From Stentor roeselii (taxonomy: Eukaryota > Ciliophora > Heterotrichea > Heterotrichida > Stentoridae): 64,000 bases of DNA. A program made the position numbers and the translations under genes. The notes under the pieces are model-generated. The model made no database searches and was not told where the DNA came from. It was given only the letters and a program-made list of their open reading frames with translations. Within the stretch, counting starts at the first letter, position 1. Every line of letters starts with the position of its first letter. Where the stretch lies: NCBI GenBank assembly GCA_006503475.1, contig RSEH01000014.1:178822-242821 (forward strand). Direction: 5' to 3'. Shown here piece by piece: positions 20,114 through 28,599 of this stretch.

Positions 20114-22693
20114 ATGGTATCCATCTCATTTGACAACTTTTCCTTCAAAGTCCTTCAAAGTTACTCTTCTGAACTCTTTCTTCTCGAAGAAAGCAAGTCC
20201 AGATTGAAGTACACTGGAAAGTTTATAGAAAATCTCACTGCTGCTAGAAAGGAAAAAATTTTGCAGGAGGTAAAGATTTTGAAGGACATTCAACTTTTAC
20301 ATCCAAGCATTGTTTCTCTTCATCAGTGCTTTTTTTTTAGGGAATCTGTCTTGGTTCTTTATGAATACTGCTCTGGAGGCAATTTGACGGTGAAGTGCAA
20401 GGTTCATCCTTTGAGAGTCCTTCATTTTCTCTGTACTGGACTCGCCTTTTTACATGGAAAGTCTTACATTCACAACAACCTTTCAGTTCACAGTGTTTTT
20501 TTAACTGACTCACTTCCGAAAATCGCTGGGTTGGAAGTTGTAACGGTAGAAGAGCTGTTAATGAATGAAGCGAGTTTTTTAAATCATGAGTTGTCAACAG
20601 ATATGCGATTAAGACCTCCTGAGCAACGACAGGCTTTTCTACCAAGTAAACAATCTGATATCTGGGGACTTGGACAAATCTTCTTCTTTTTGCTTACTCA
20701 GGACTTTTACTCAGGAGTCATTCCTGATAACTTGCCTCCTCAATATAAAGACTTGCTCCTTATGACTCTTGATGAAAGTCCCAGTAAAAGAGCCTCGATT
20801 CAAGCGATTATTAAAAAGATTGAAGAAAGACAGGCCACTAGTCCGAAAGTTGTTCATGGTTGTGGATGCTTCCCTGCAAGACGATTTTTTAGCTGCTCTA
20901 ATTCAACGACGAGTCTTGTTAAAAAAATTATTGCCTCTGATTTTATATCCGCGGAGAATCATTTGAAAAAAATCATTAAAAAGGTTTGGGATACTCCTGG
21001 AAAAATCGCGAAATTTTATGCGGAAATTTTGAAAGTTTCTGATATGGCGAATGAGGAAGTTAGACTGAAAACTTGTATTTTGGTTTTTGTTTATTTGCAG
21101 AAAGCACCTGTTAGTGCTTTTAGTACTCATCCTGGAGCTTTGGAGATGATTGGGTTTATTGAGGCAAAAACACGGCCTGCTAGTCAGGATAAAAAAAATG
21201 AATTGATTTATAGGGTTTCTCACATAATGATCCGACTAATCCGCTCAAAATACTACATCGTGAACTCACACCTGATGAACTTCAACGGAATATTCGTAAG
21301 TGTATCAACCAGTCTAAAAAAATTCTTCCAAGAGCCTCAAATCGAAGTAGTTTGCGACCTGCTCGACTACTGGGAGCTACTTCTAACCTTCCAAGAGCAG
21401 TTGATCCTTCAAGCCTTCAACAACACCCTGCTTCGTTACATTCGCAAAGTCCTTGCAGAAGAGCAGAACCATCTTCTCGACCTGGTAAAAACATTAATCC
21501 AATCAAGCCCTGATCTCTTCGAATCATTAGGTCTAAGCCAAATGAACTTAAATCTTCTAGAAAGAGCAAAGCAAGCCTTCACAATCGACAACATTCCTCT
21601 GAACCTTCCTGAAAACCAGTCAATTCGAGAAATTTTAATAAGCGAAAACTACAAATCAATAAGTCGCCAGTCTTCCCAGCGTCATTCACGACGAAGCCTG
21701 GTCTCCAGCAATGCGCGCTTCACGCCAGTGAAGCTGGAAGACGACGAAATCAAAGAGTCCGAGCCTTTAAAGTCTCAAAATTTTCATCTTTCAAGTGCGG
21801 AGATCTCAGAATTCTGTAATTCTGAATCAGAAGATTACGACTTGCACCTTATGAGACTTCAGGAAAAGTTCAGTGTTTGGAGCATCAACGCCCGAGAGCT
21901 GAGTCTTATTAAAAGAATTGGAGAAGGAGGAAGCAGTGAGGTCTGGCTTGGACTTTTCCAGAAGACTCAAGTCGCGATAAAGCAACAAATTGCAAAACAT
22001 CATAAAAATTTGAAGGAATTCGAAAGAGAAGTCAACTTTTTAGTCAACATCCGTCATCCGAACCTTCTTACTTTCATGGGAATCTGTCTTGATGAACCTT
22101 TGAAGATCGTCACTGAGTACTGCTGTGGAGGGACTTTGTTTAACCTGCTTCACAACAGGAAAGACGTTTTTATCTCCTGGGCTCAGAAACTGACGATTTT
22201 AAAGGAAATTGCAAAAGGCATGCTTTTTCTGCATTCTCGGAATTTTATTCATAGGGACTTGAAGAGTTTAAATGTGTTGTTAAATAGTGAAGTTCAGAAG
22301 CCGAATGACTTGATACAACTGAAAATCTCGGATTTTGGACTTACCCGAGAAATCGACTTGGAAGAAATGATGACAGGAAAAATCGGGACTAGTCACTGGA
22401 TGGCTCCAGAAGTCTTATCGAGTTCGAAGTACTCGGCAAGAGCAGATGTTTACAGTTTCTCTATCGTCATGTATGAAGTGATCACTCGCGAAGTGCCTTA
22501 CAAAGGAAAAAAACAAGAAGAAATCAGGACTCAAGTCCTGATGAAAGAACTTCGTCCAGATCTTAAACTTGTTCCTCCCAGTTGTCCAGGAAAGTTAATA
22601 ACTTTAATGACTCTCTGTTGGAAACAGGAGTCTGACAAGCGTCCTTCTTTTTCATCTATTCTAGATTTGCTGAGTGGAGTTTTAGTCTCATAA
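20114..22693 (+). CDS. Tandem pseudokinase-kinase protein (TKL-type)
   Basis: This 859-aa protein contains two kinase folds. The N-terminal one (about 15-240) has lost its catalysis: the HRDLKxxN loop reads HNNLSVHS near 119 and the DFG position reads IAGLE. About 245-590 is helical with a Ser/Arg-rich linker. The C-terminal domain (about 595-855) has every catalytic element: GEGGSSEVW, VAIK, HRDLKSLN, SDFGL and APE, with the TKL-style GTSHWMAPEV. It should be an active Ser/Thr or dual-specificity kinase, perhaps controlled by the pseudokinase half as in JAKs. The order is a parallel, not homology to JAKs. It lies between USP and MRE11 with 11- and 21-bp spacers. Confidence 0.9.
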   Translation: MVSISFDNFSFKVLQSYSSELFLLEESKSRLKYTGKFIENLTAARKEKILQEVKILKDIQLLHPSIVSLHQCFFFRESVLVLYEYCSGGNLTVKCKVHPLRVLHFLCTGLAFLHGKSYIHNNLSVHSVFLTDSLPKIAGLEVVTVEELLMNEASFLNHELSTDMRLRPPEQRQAFLPSKQSDIWGLGQIFFFLLTQDFYSGVIPDNLPPQYKDLLLMTLDESPSKRASIQAIIKKIEERQATSPKVVHGCGCFPARRFFSCSNSTTSLVKKIIASDFISAENHLKKIIKKVWDTPGKIAKFYAEILKVSDMANEEVRLKTCILVFVYLQKAPVSAFSTHPGALEMIGFIEAKTRPASQDKKNELIYRVSHIMIRLIRSKYYIVNSHLMNFNGIFVSVSTSLKKFFQEPQIEVVCDLLDYWELLLTFQEQLILQAFNNTLLRYIRKVLAEEQNHLLDLVKTLIQSSPDLFESLGLSQMNLNLLERAKQAFTIDNIPLNLPENQSIREILISENYKSISRQSSQRHSRRSLVSSNARFTPVKLEDDEIKESEPLKSQNFHLSSAEISEFCNSESEDYDLHLMRLQEKFSVWSINARELSLIKRIGEGGSSEVWLGLFQKTQVAIKQQIAKHHKNLKEFEREVNFLVNIRHPNLLTFMGICLDEPLKIVTEYCCGGTLFNLLHNRKDVFISWAQKLTILKEIAKGMLFLHSRNFIHRDLKSLNVLLNSEVQKPNDLIQLKISDFGLTREIDLEEMMTGKIGTSHWMAPEVLSSSKYSARADVYSFSIVMYEVITREVPYKGKKQEEIRTQVLMKELRPDLKLVPPSCPGKLITLMTLCWKQESDKRPSFSSILDLLSGVLVS

Positions 22694-22714
22694 TAATGTT
22701 GTTAATAATCCCCC

Positions 22715-24154
22715 ATGTCCAACACCTTCAAAATCATGATCGCCACTGATAACCACCTTGGGCACCTCGAAAAAGACCCGGTGAGAGGTTCTGATCCATT
22801 CGAATCCTTTAAAGAAGTTCTAGAAACAACTGAATCTCTTAGTTGCGATCTTCTTCTTCTAGGCGGGGACTTGTTTCACGACCACAACCCTTCCAAGTCA
22901 GTCCTGCACCGAACAATGGAGCTGTTTAATTCACACGTTTTCGGAAAAAGTTGCAGATCATTTGAAGTGCAAAACGATGAGAACCTTAATTTTTTAGATT
23001 CAAATCTCGAAATAAAGCTGCCAGTTTTCATCATTCATGGAAATCACGATGACCCTTCAGCTGAGTCGAATATTTCCGCGATTCACTTGATGCAAAGCGC
23101 TCATTTACTGAATTATCTGGGATGTGAGAGGGAAGAAGACCAGATAATCGTGAAGCCAGTAGTTTTGCAGAAGGAGGAAACCTGTGTTTACATCTACGGC
23201 CTGGGGAATATCAAAGAAGAAAGGCTCAACCGGCTGTTAAGAGAAGAAAAAGTCGTGTTTGAAAAGCCTGAAAATGAAAAATCTGCTGTTTTTATCTTGG
23301 TTGTCCATCAAAATCGCTTTAAAGCAACTGGCCCGGCAGCGAAGAACTGCGTCATGGACTGGGCTTTTCCTGGGTTCTTCGACCTGGTCATCTGGGGCCA
23401 TGAACATGACTGCGAAGTAGAGCCGAGAAAGACGCAGAACCGCGGATACCAGATTTACCAGCCAGGCTCAACGGTTTCCACTTCTCTTACAGAAGGCGAG
23501 GCACGTCAAAAGCACATGTTTTTACTTGAAATAAGAAAACTTGGGTTTAAAATGACTCCTATTCCTATCAGAAACACTCGACAAATACTTTATAAAAATA
23601 TTGAATTGTCGCAAGTCTCTGGAAGTGCCACTCAAGCTATTTCTGATATTTTTCATCAAATGATTCAAAACGCTGATAAAAGTCGAATACTTCAACCTCC
23701 TCTTGTAAGACTTAAAATTGAAGTCACTGGATTTGATGACTTTCAAGGATTTGCACTTAATGCGAAGTTTTTGGATTTCACTGCGAATAAAGATGTTGTC
23801 ACACTTTGGAGGAGGACTGGGAAGGCGAAAGATTTGAAGTCCAGTGAAAGTCATGGTTTTTCCGGCGATGTTTTAAAGATTTTGCAGAAACAGCTGTTGA
23901 AGGATAAAAAAGATTTTAAAATTTTAGGAATTCAGCAGATTTTGGATAAAATGTCAGACTTCGTTGTAAAGAAAGACGTGAAAGGCATTGAAGAGTATTT
24001 TGACAGAAAAGTCGAAATCGCTGTAAATAGGATTATTGAAGGAGTCACCCGGTATGACCAAGACGTAATAAGAAGAAAGGTCAAAGAACTTGATGTAAGT
24101 TTTGTAGACCCTCCTGTGAAGAGAAAGCCTGAGGTAGGTCTAAAGAAGATGTGA
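22715..24154 (+). CDS. MRE11: MRE11 double-strand-break repair nuclease
   Basis: The 479-aa protein has the Mre11 phosphoesterase motifs in order: ATDNHLGH (residues 10-17), GGDLFHDHNPS, HGNHDDPS, VVHQNR and WGHEHDCEVEPR, then PGSTVSTSL, which marks Mre11 against other metallophosphatases. The capping domain follows. It ends at KKM and lacks the long C-terminal DNA-binding and GAR tail of animal proteins. In other eukaryotes Mre11 acts with Rad50 in nuclear break repair and meiosis; in ciliates it could also serve nuclear development, which I cannot show. The TGA stop (24152-24154) directly abuts the stop of the convergent LYR gene. Confidence 0.95.
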   Translation: MSNTFKIMIATDNHLGHLEKDPVRGSDPFESFKEVLETTESLSCDLLLLGGDLFHDHNPSKSVLHRTMELFNSHVFGKSCRSFEVQNDENLNFLDSNLEIKLPVFIIHGNHDDPSAESNISAIHLMQSAHLLNYLGCEREEDQIIVKPVVLQKEETCVYIYGLGNIKEERLNRLLREEKVVFEKPENEKSAVFILVVHQNRFKATGPAAKNCVMDWAFPGFFDLVIWGHEHDCEVEPRKTQNRGYQIYQPGSTVSTSLTEGEARQKHMFLLEIRKLGFKMTPIPIRNTRQILYKNIELSQVSGSATQAISDIFHQMIQNADKSRILQPPLVRLKIEVTGFDDFQGFALNAKFLDFTANKDVVTLWRRTGKAKDLKSSESHGFSGDVLKILQKQLLKDKKDFKILGIQQILDKMSDFVVKKDVKGIEEYFDRKVEIAVNRIIEGVTRYDQDVIRRKVKELDVSFVDPPVKRKPEVGLKKM

Positions 24155-24448
24155 TTAATTAAAGATGTTTTCCTGGTTTTCCTCTTTAGTCTTGTTATCA
24201 ATGAGTTCAGATTTCACTTTAAACACAAAAAAGTTGCTTAGACCTCTTATCTGGTCTTCTCGGAACACAGCGATTTTTTCCTCGTCAGTCTCGAACTGGT
24301 GCTTTTTCCAGGAAGTCCTGAGAAGCTGCCGAATGGCCTGAGTTTTGGCGTCCTTTGTAAATCATACAGATTCTCCCATGATTCTCGCTGTTTTCATCCA
24401 GTCTCGATAGATCTGCCTGGGATTTACTTGAATCATACTTCTTTCCAT
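24155..24448 (-). CDS. LYR-motif (complex 1 LYR) protein, spliced
   Basis: This small gene was found by reading the minus strand. ATG at 24448 and removal of a 15-nt intron (24353-24367) give 92 residues ending in TAA at 24155. The N-terminal QIYRDWMKTAR matches the LYR tripeptide region (here IYR), followed by the helical IRQLLRTSWKKH typical of LYRM proteins. Members act in mitochondria as small adaptors for acyl-carrier protein, iron-sulphur cluster transfer or respiratory-complex assembly. Which subfamily is unclear. It starts 18 bp after the stop of the upstream minus-strand gene and abuts MRE11's stop with no gap. Confidence 0.75.
24353..24367 (-). other. 15-nt intron in LYR gene
   Basis: On the coding strand it reads GTATGATTTACAAAG. 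It lies at phase 0 and contains an in-frame TGA, so retention stops translation. The AAAG end is less usual than the TAG of the other micro-introns. If UGA coded Trp, this stretch would read through, but long ORFs here show that TGA is not decoded. Confidence 0.7.
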
Positions 24449-24466
24449 GATTATTTCAATAATAGT

Positions 24467-25192
24467 TTAAGTATTAGAATGGTCTTTTAAGTTAAAACTT
24501 TCTTCAGTAAAGAGTTTTCGTTGGAACTCTGAACTGAAAGAGGCAATAATGAAAGAAGATGCAGGAGTCGTGTAACCTGTTGTTGATAAATTTAAGTTTA
24601 AAGTGTTAAAAGCGTATTGGTTGTGTATGTTCTTTAAGAATTCTATGATCCCTTCAGATGTCATCAAAAGTCTGAAAGATTCGGGGAATTCAATATATTC
24701 TGAAGATTTTTTATAGAAAACTTTAACGATTCCTGATTCGTTTTGGTTGATTTCTTGTAATAGATGGATATTTACTTCTAGGAAATTTTTAAAGGCTGTT
24801 TCTCCAGTGATAGCGCGATAAGTCTCAGAATTTATGCTTATGATGCAAGGAAAATCGTTATCTTGAAACAAGCTCCAGATTTTTATAATTTTTTCTATTT
24901 TGTAGTTGGCAGAAACGAAAAGGTTAACCAAGTCAAAAGTGCTGACTCTATCTTTCCTCTTGATTTCCATGAATTTTTTATTGATCTCTTGAACCATTTC
25001 TAAAATTTTAACTTGGCTCTGATGACTGATGAATCGATTTTCGAAAGATATTTCAAATCTTTCATTATCAGGTAGAAAAATAAAACAAAATTCATAGATG
25101 CTGTTCTTTTTAATGATGATTTTCGTGCTATTCTCTATGGTGATCCCTTGCAAAATGAAGAATTCTTTTGTTTTTTTGATCACATCCGCCAT
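24467..25192 (-). CDS. Unrecognised 241-aa protein
   Basis: An intact frame runs from ATG 25192 to TAA at 24467. It has mixed alpha/beta character with no signal peptide, membrane segment or recognisable catalytic motif. The short strand-rich start (ITIENSTKIIIKK, YEFCFIFLP) and central helices suggest a folded cytoplasmic protein. It sits in a tight minus-strand run, 19 bp after the aspartic-protease-like gene and 18 bp before the LYR gene. No function can be offered. Confidence 0.65.
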   Translation of the reverse strand: MADVIKKTKEFFILQGITIENSTKIIIKKNSIYEFCFIFLPDNERFEISFENRFISHQSQVKILEMVQEINKKFMEIKRKDRVSTFDLVNLFVSANYKIEKIIKIWSLFQDNDFPCIISINSETYRAITGETAFKNFLEVNIHLLQEINQNESGIVKVFYKKSSEYIEFPESFRLLMTSEGIIEFLKNIHNQYAFNTLNLNLSTTGYTTPASSFIIASFSSEFQRKLFTEESFNLKDHSNT

Positions 25193-25211
25193 TACTTTTA
25201 TTATCTATCTA

Positions 25212-26495
25212 TTATCCTCTGGCTTCTTGTTCAATCAAGAGTTTTTCGCTGCTGTACTTTTTATAATAAGTCCACCCAAGTGAGAAGAACAAAATGATGG
25301 CGCCTCCAATCAAAAGAACGACAGGGATAATCCACCAGTTAGAGTCCGTGTCAACAGTGAATCGCGACGAGGCAGCTTCAACAAGGCCGATCCTTTCATT
25401 TTTAATGTCATAAATCGAGTAATACTTCCTCAAAAAGGGTTGTCCCAAGATCCAATAGTCAATATCAGCTCCTTCGAACATCAAAAAACAGACCTTTGAG
25501 GTCTTTTTGAAGTAGTTCCCTTCATGAAAAGTGTACTCGTCATCCTCTATTTTAATCGTGATATGAGGAAACTTGACAATTGCGTAGATCTCTGAACAGT
25601 CACAGACCATTCGACTGTAGTAATACCCGCATCCGTACATCGCTTCAAATCTTTCAAACAACTTATCTACTTTCGCCTTGGGGCCGATTATTTTCGGGTT
25701 GTTTGAGTCGAGAACAGCGAAAGTTTCATCAGTTTCAATTTCAGTGTCTTTACATTTGATGGAAGACATGTTGAGTGACCAGAGTTTGTCATTCCTGGAA
25801 GAAATTTGATAATAATTCACGTCGTCGCCGTTTGAGTACTTGTCAAGGTCAGTACCTCCAATCATGAGCATGGACTTAGGTTTTCTTTTATCATCTTTTT
25901 CGTATTTGTTATTATTCAGAAAAATGCTGAAAATATTGTTTTTAATGACGTTTTTCTGGTAAAGATTTTCAACTAAAGTCAAATGATTAGGATCTTTACT
26001 TTTAATTCCAAGTCCGACAAAGCCATCAGCTTCAAGTCCATTAAATCCGACGACATTATGCGCCATGAGAAAAGTTTGATTCCTTGAAATGACTTTTCCA
26101 ACATCGCCAATAGAAATGTCTTCATTTGCAAGGGTTCCTGACACATTTTGCTTGAGGTACTAGGTAAAGCTTACCGGGATATACGAGCTCTGGTTAAGTG
26201 CGATAAAGGTGTTGGAAGACTCAGGGTCATAAACAGCCGCATCATTGGGCAGTCCTTTGCACCCGCGGACTGGAAGCCAGATGTCCTAAGTGAAGTTTAC
26301 AGAAGAGCCCACATCGAAGATCACATCAAAAATTTGCGTCGGACTTCCGATAAAGATGTTTCCTTTGTAGTACCTCTAAGTGTTTCTTACGTTTTCATGG
26401 TTATGAAGAGTCGTGTAAATCACTTGCTCCACGCCTAAAGAAGACTCAACCAGCTGGCCCAGGCAGGAACTCATAAGAAGACTGATGACCAACAT
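25212..26495 (-). CDS. Membrane-anchored pepsin-like protein with altered catalytic motifs (3 introns)
   Basis: Splicing three 15-nt introns gives 412 residues. A signal peptide (MLVISLLMSSCLGQ) is followed by a pepsin-family fold: FDVGSSDIWLP at the first active-site motif (normally DTGSS), a glycine-rich ADGFVGLG strand, and FAVLDSNNPKIIGP at the second (normally DTGTS/S). Both Asp residues remain, but the Thr-Gly pairs are changed, so activity is doubtful. One C-terminal membrane helix (WWIIPVVLLIGGAIILFF) and a short cytoplasmic tail give a type I topology, as in BACE and yapsins. The start is 23 bp from the divergent VTI1-like start. Confidence 0.88.
26160..26174 (-). other. 15-nt intron 3 of aspartic-protease-like gene
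   Basis: On the coding strand it reads GTAAGCTTTACCTAG, phase 0, ending in an in-frame TAG. Confidence 0.9.
26286..26300 (-). other. 15-nt intron 2 of aspartic-protease-like gene
   Basis: On the coding strand it reads GTAAACTTCACTTAG, phase 0. It interrupts the first active-site motif, between DVGSS and DIWLP. Confidence 0.92.
26376..26390 (-). other. 15-nt intron 1 of aspartic-protease-like gene
   Basis: On the coding strand it reads GTAAGAAACACTTAG, phase 0, between HNHEN and RYYKG. The joined sequence matches the start of a pepsin fold. Confidence 0.92.
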
Positions 26496-26518
26496 TTATT
26501 AAGCCTTATACAAAGTTA
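26496..26518. promoter_or_regulatory. 23-bp divergent promoter gap
   Basis: Only 23 bp separate the two start codons of the aspartic-protease-like gene (minus) and the VTI1-like gene (plus). Core promoter elements for at least one of them must lie in this gap or inside the opposite coding sequence. No motif was identified. Confidence 0.6.
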
Positions 26519-27142
26519 ATGGTCGAACTCGCGAAAGGCTATGAACAAGAGTTCATCAAGAATCTCGCAATGGTCAACAAGAAAATCGCTGGATATGAAA
26601 GTTCGTTGAATCAGGAAAGCGCCTTGACTGACATCAAGCATGGAATCAACCAGGCTGACAACTGTTTGAAGAACATGGAGAAGGAGATTCTTAACTTGAC
26701 ACCTCAGCAGGCTAATCTTTTCGCTCCTCGAGTTAAACGACACACTGAAGCTCTTGCAACGAGTAGGAAAAGTTTAAGAGAAATTGACTTTAAAAGGAGC
26801 AAAACTGATCTTATGGGAAGTAAGAGGGAAGACTCAAGGGATAAACTTTTAACTGGGAATGAAATTTTGCAGAATAGTGGAGAGGCTCTTGATAGGATTA
26901 ATAAACTGGCGAAGGACACAGAAGATATTGGATATCAGTCTATGGATAACTTGAAGAGACAAAGACTTACTATTCAGGGAATCAATGATAAGACTAATGA
27001 TGTTGCACATAATGTAGCTGTTTCTGGAAGGACGATTACTGAAATGAACTCTAGAAGACTTTGGATGAAATGCATGATGTATGGAATTATTTTTTTGCTC
27101 ATTGCTGCGATTTGCATTTTGCTTTATATAAAATTATTATAA
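26519..27142 (+). CDS. VTI1-type Qb-SNARE
   Basis: The 207-aa protein has the VTI1 plan: an N-terminal helical domain (about 1-105), a SNARE helix (about 115-180) and a C-terminal membrane anchor (about 184-205). The SNARE segment includes the central-layer Gln near DNLKRQRLTIQ and ends in MNSRRLWMKC just before the membrane, as in VTI1A/B. It should act in Golgi, endosome or vacuole fusion as the Qb partner of syntaxin-like SNAREs. No introns. The 3' flank is G-rich. Confidence 0.85.
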   Translation: MVELAKGYEQEFIKNLAMVNKKIAGYESSLNQESALTDIKHGINQADNCLKNMEKEILNLTPQQANLFAPRVKRHTEALATSRKSLREIDFKRSKTDLMGSKREDSRDKLLTGNEILQNSGEALDRINKLAKDTEDIGYQSMDNLKRQRLTIQGINDKTNDVAHNVAVSGRTITEMNSRRLWMKCMMYGIIFLLIAAICILLYIKLL

Positions 27143-27721
27143 TATAGAGAAATTAAACTTGGTGAAAAGAGGAAGTTTTAGTCGTTATGATGTTTTATTA
27201 TGGATATTATTGATTATAGGGAGTGAATGAGAGAGTTTTGAATGAAGTATTGACCTTGTTACAAACTATTGAAAGTCAATCCTAAATCATGAATATTTAA
27301 CATTTTTTTCAATAATACTGCTGATGGATTAATAAATCCTATTGATTTAAAATTTCAAATATCCAAAACCACACCTTAAATTGAATTAATCTTAAAATCA
27401 GAAGCGTTATCACATTCAATATTTTCGTTAACAACCAAACTATTCATTTCTAAATAATATTTAAAACCATAATACTAATCCTCTTTGCACACAAAAGTAA
27501 ATAAATCTTGTCCCTAATTAATCAATTCATTTAAGGTCACTTCCTACTTTCCCCACCAATAAATCCCCTTTCACCCGAAGCCGACCAATGATCCACCCTG
27601 ATGAAACCTCCCGAATCTTAAAAAATTCCTGAAGTCAACTCATTCTCCTAAACCAAGCAAATCAAAAATTCTTAAAAATCCACAATTTTCTCCTCAGTCT
27701 TTTAATCATTTACTCGCTATA
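27143..27721. other. Intergenic spacer with opposite strand bias at its two ends
   Basis: No gene is seen. The left end (3' flank of the SNARE) is G-rich, the middle is AT-rich, and the right end (5' flank of MYB) is C-rich (26 C against 5 G in 27541-27600). The MYB promoter probably lies in the right half. Confidence 0.5.
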
Positions 27722-28399
27722 ATGTCAACCAAGAACAATTCCTGGACCGAAGCTGTAACCTTTATATAGGAAGACAACTATTTGATCGCACAGGCGCATT
27801 TAGCATGCAATCATAAATGGTCAGTCATCGCAAACGCAATGTTTTCACTCTTCCGAGGCGAGAAAAGGTCAGGAAAGCAGTGCAGAGAACGATGGCATAA
27901 CCACTTGAATCCTGAAATCAAGAAATCTGAGTGGTCGTCAGAAGAGAAGAGAAAATTGATTGATTTGCATGAAACTTTCGGAAATCACTGGTCTAAGATA
28001 GCGGAAAACCTTCCTGGAAGGACGGATAACTCGATAAAGAACTGTTTTTATTCGCTGATAAGGAAAAATATGAGGAAGTATAATCGAAAACGGCCGGAAT
28101 CTGAAAAAATCAAAGGGTCTATCAAAACTTTATTGAAAAAACCGAAAATCAGAAGTATTTTATTGGAAAATGATGTACCTGAAGAAGAGGAGACCATTGT
28201 TGATGCAAATGCAGAAATCGCTAGGCCGAAGCCGATTTCGCTTTCTTATAGTTCTATTTCATCACCCACCACTGCTGAGTCCACGCCTTTAGATGGGCAG
28301 TCTTTTGTGCTTAATGACCAGCTGAGCCAGTTGGCTTATAATTTGTATATGATGGGAAATAATTACTATCGGTTTCCTGGATATTCGGCTGATAATTAA
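27722..28399 (+). CDS. R2R3-type MYB DNA-binding protein (spliced)
   Basis: ATG at 27722 plus removal of a 15-nt intron (27755-27769) gives 220 residues. The intron splits the first repeat after WTEA and joins it to EDNYLIAQAH. R2 ends with KQCRERWHNHLNP; R3 is SEWSSEEKRKLIDLHETFG...WSKIAENLPGRTDNSIKN, both with the conserved Trp spacing. DNA binding to an AACNG-like site is expected from the family. The C-terminal half is Ser/Pro rich and could be an activation region. It is a nuclear transcription regulator; its targets are unknown. The 3' flank is strikingly G-rich (15 G against 1 C in 28400-28440). Confidence 0.93.
27755..27769 (+). other. 15-nt intron in MYB gene
   Basis: GTAACCTTTATATAG, phase 0, ending in an in-frame TAG. 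Removing it completes the first MYB repeat. Confidence 0.92.
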
Positions 28400-28599
28400 G
28401 GGTAATTAATATTTATGAAGAGGGTGAAGGTTTGGGCTTGATTATGTGAGGAAGGATTGAATTTCTAAGTGAAAAAGGTAGAAATTATGAAAAAAATTAG
28501 GAATTTTAAGATGTTTGTTGAAAAGAGAAAATTATTGAAAAATTTAAGAATTTTAATTGATTTAAACTGTTTCAATCATATTATCTAAATTTTTGAATA

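Noticed and set aside
24353-24367. Reading TGA as Trp (Blepharisma code) instead of an intron
   Set aside because: Long genes throughout have no internal TGA and two genes end in TGA, so UGA acts as stop here.
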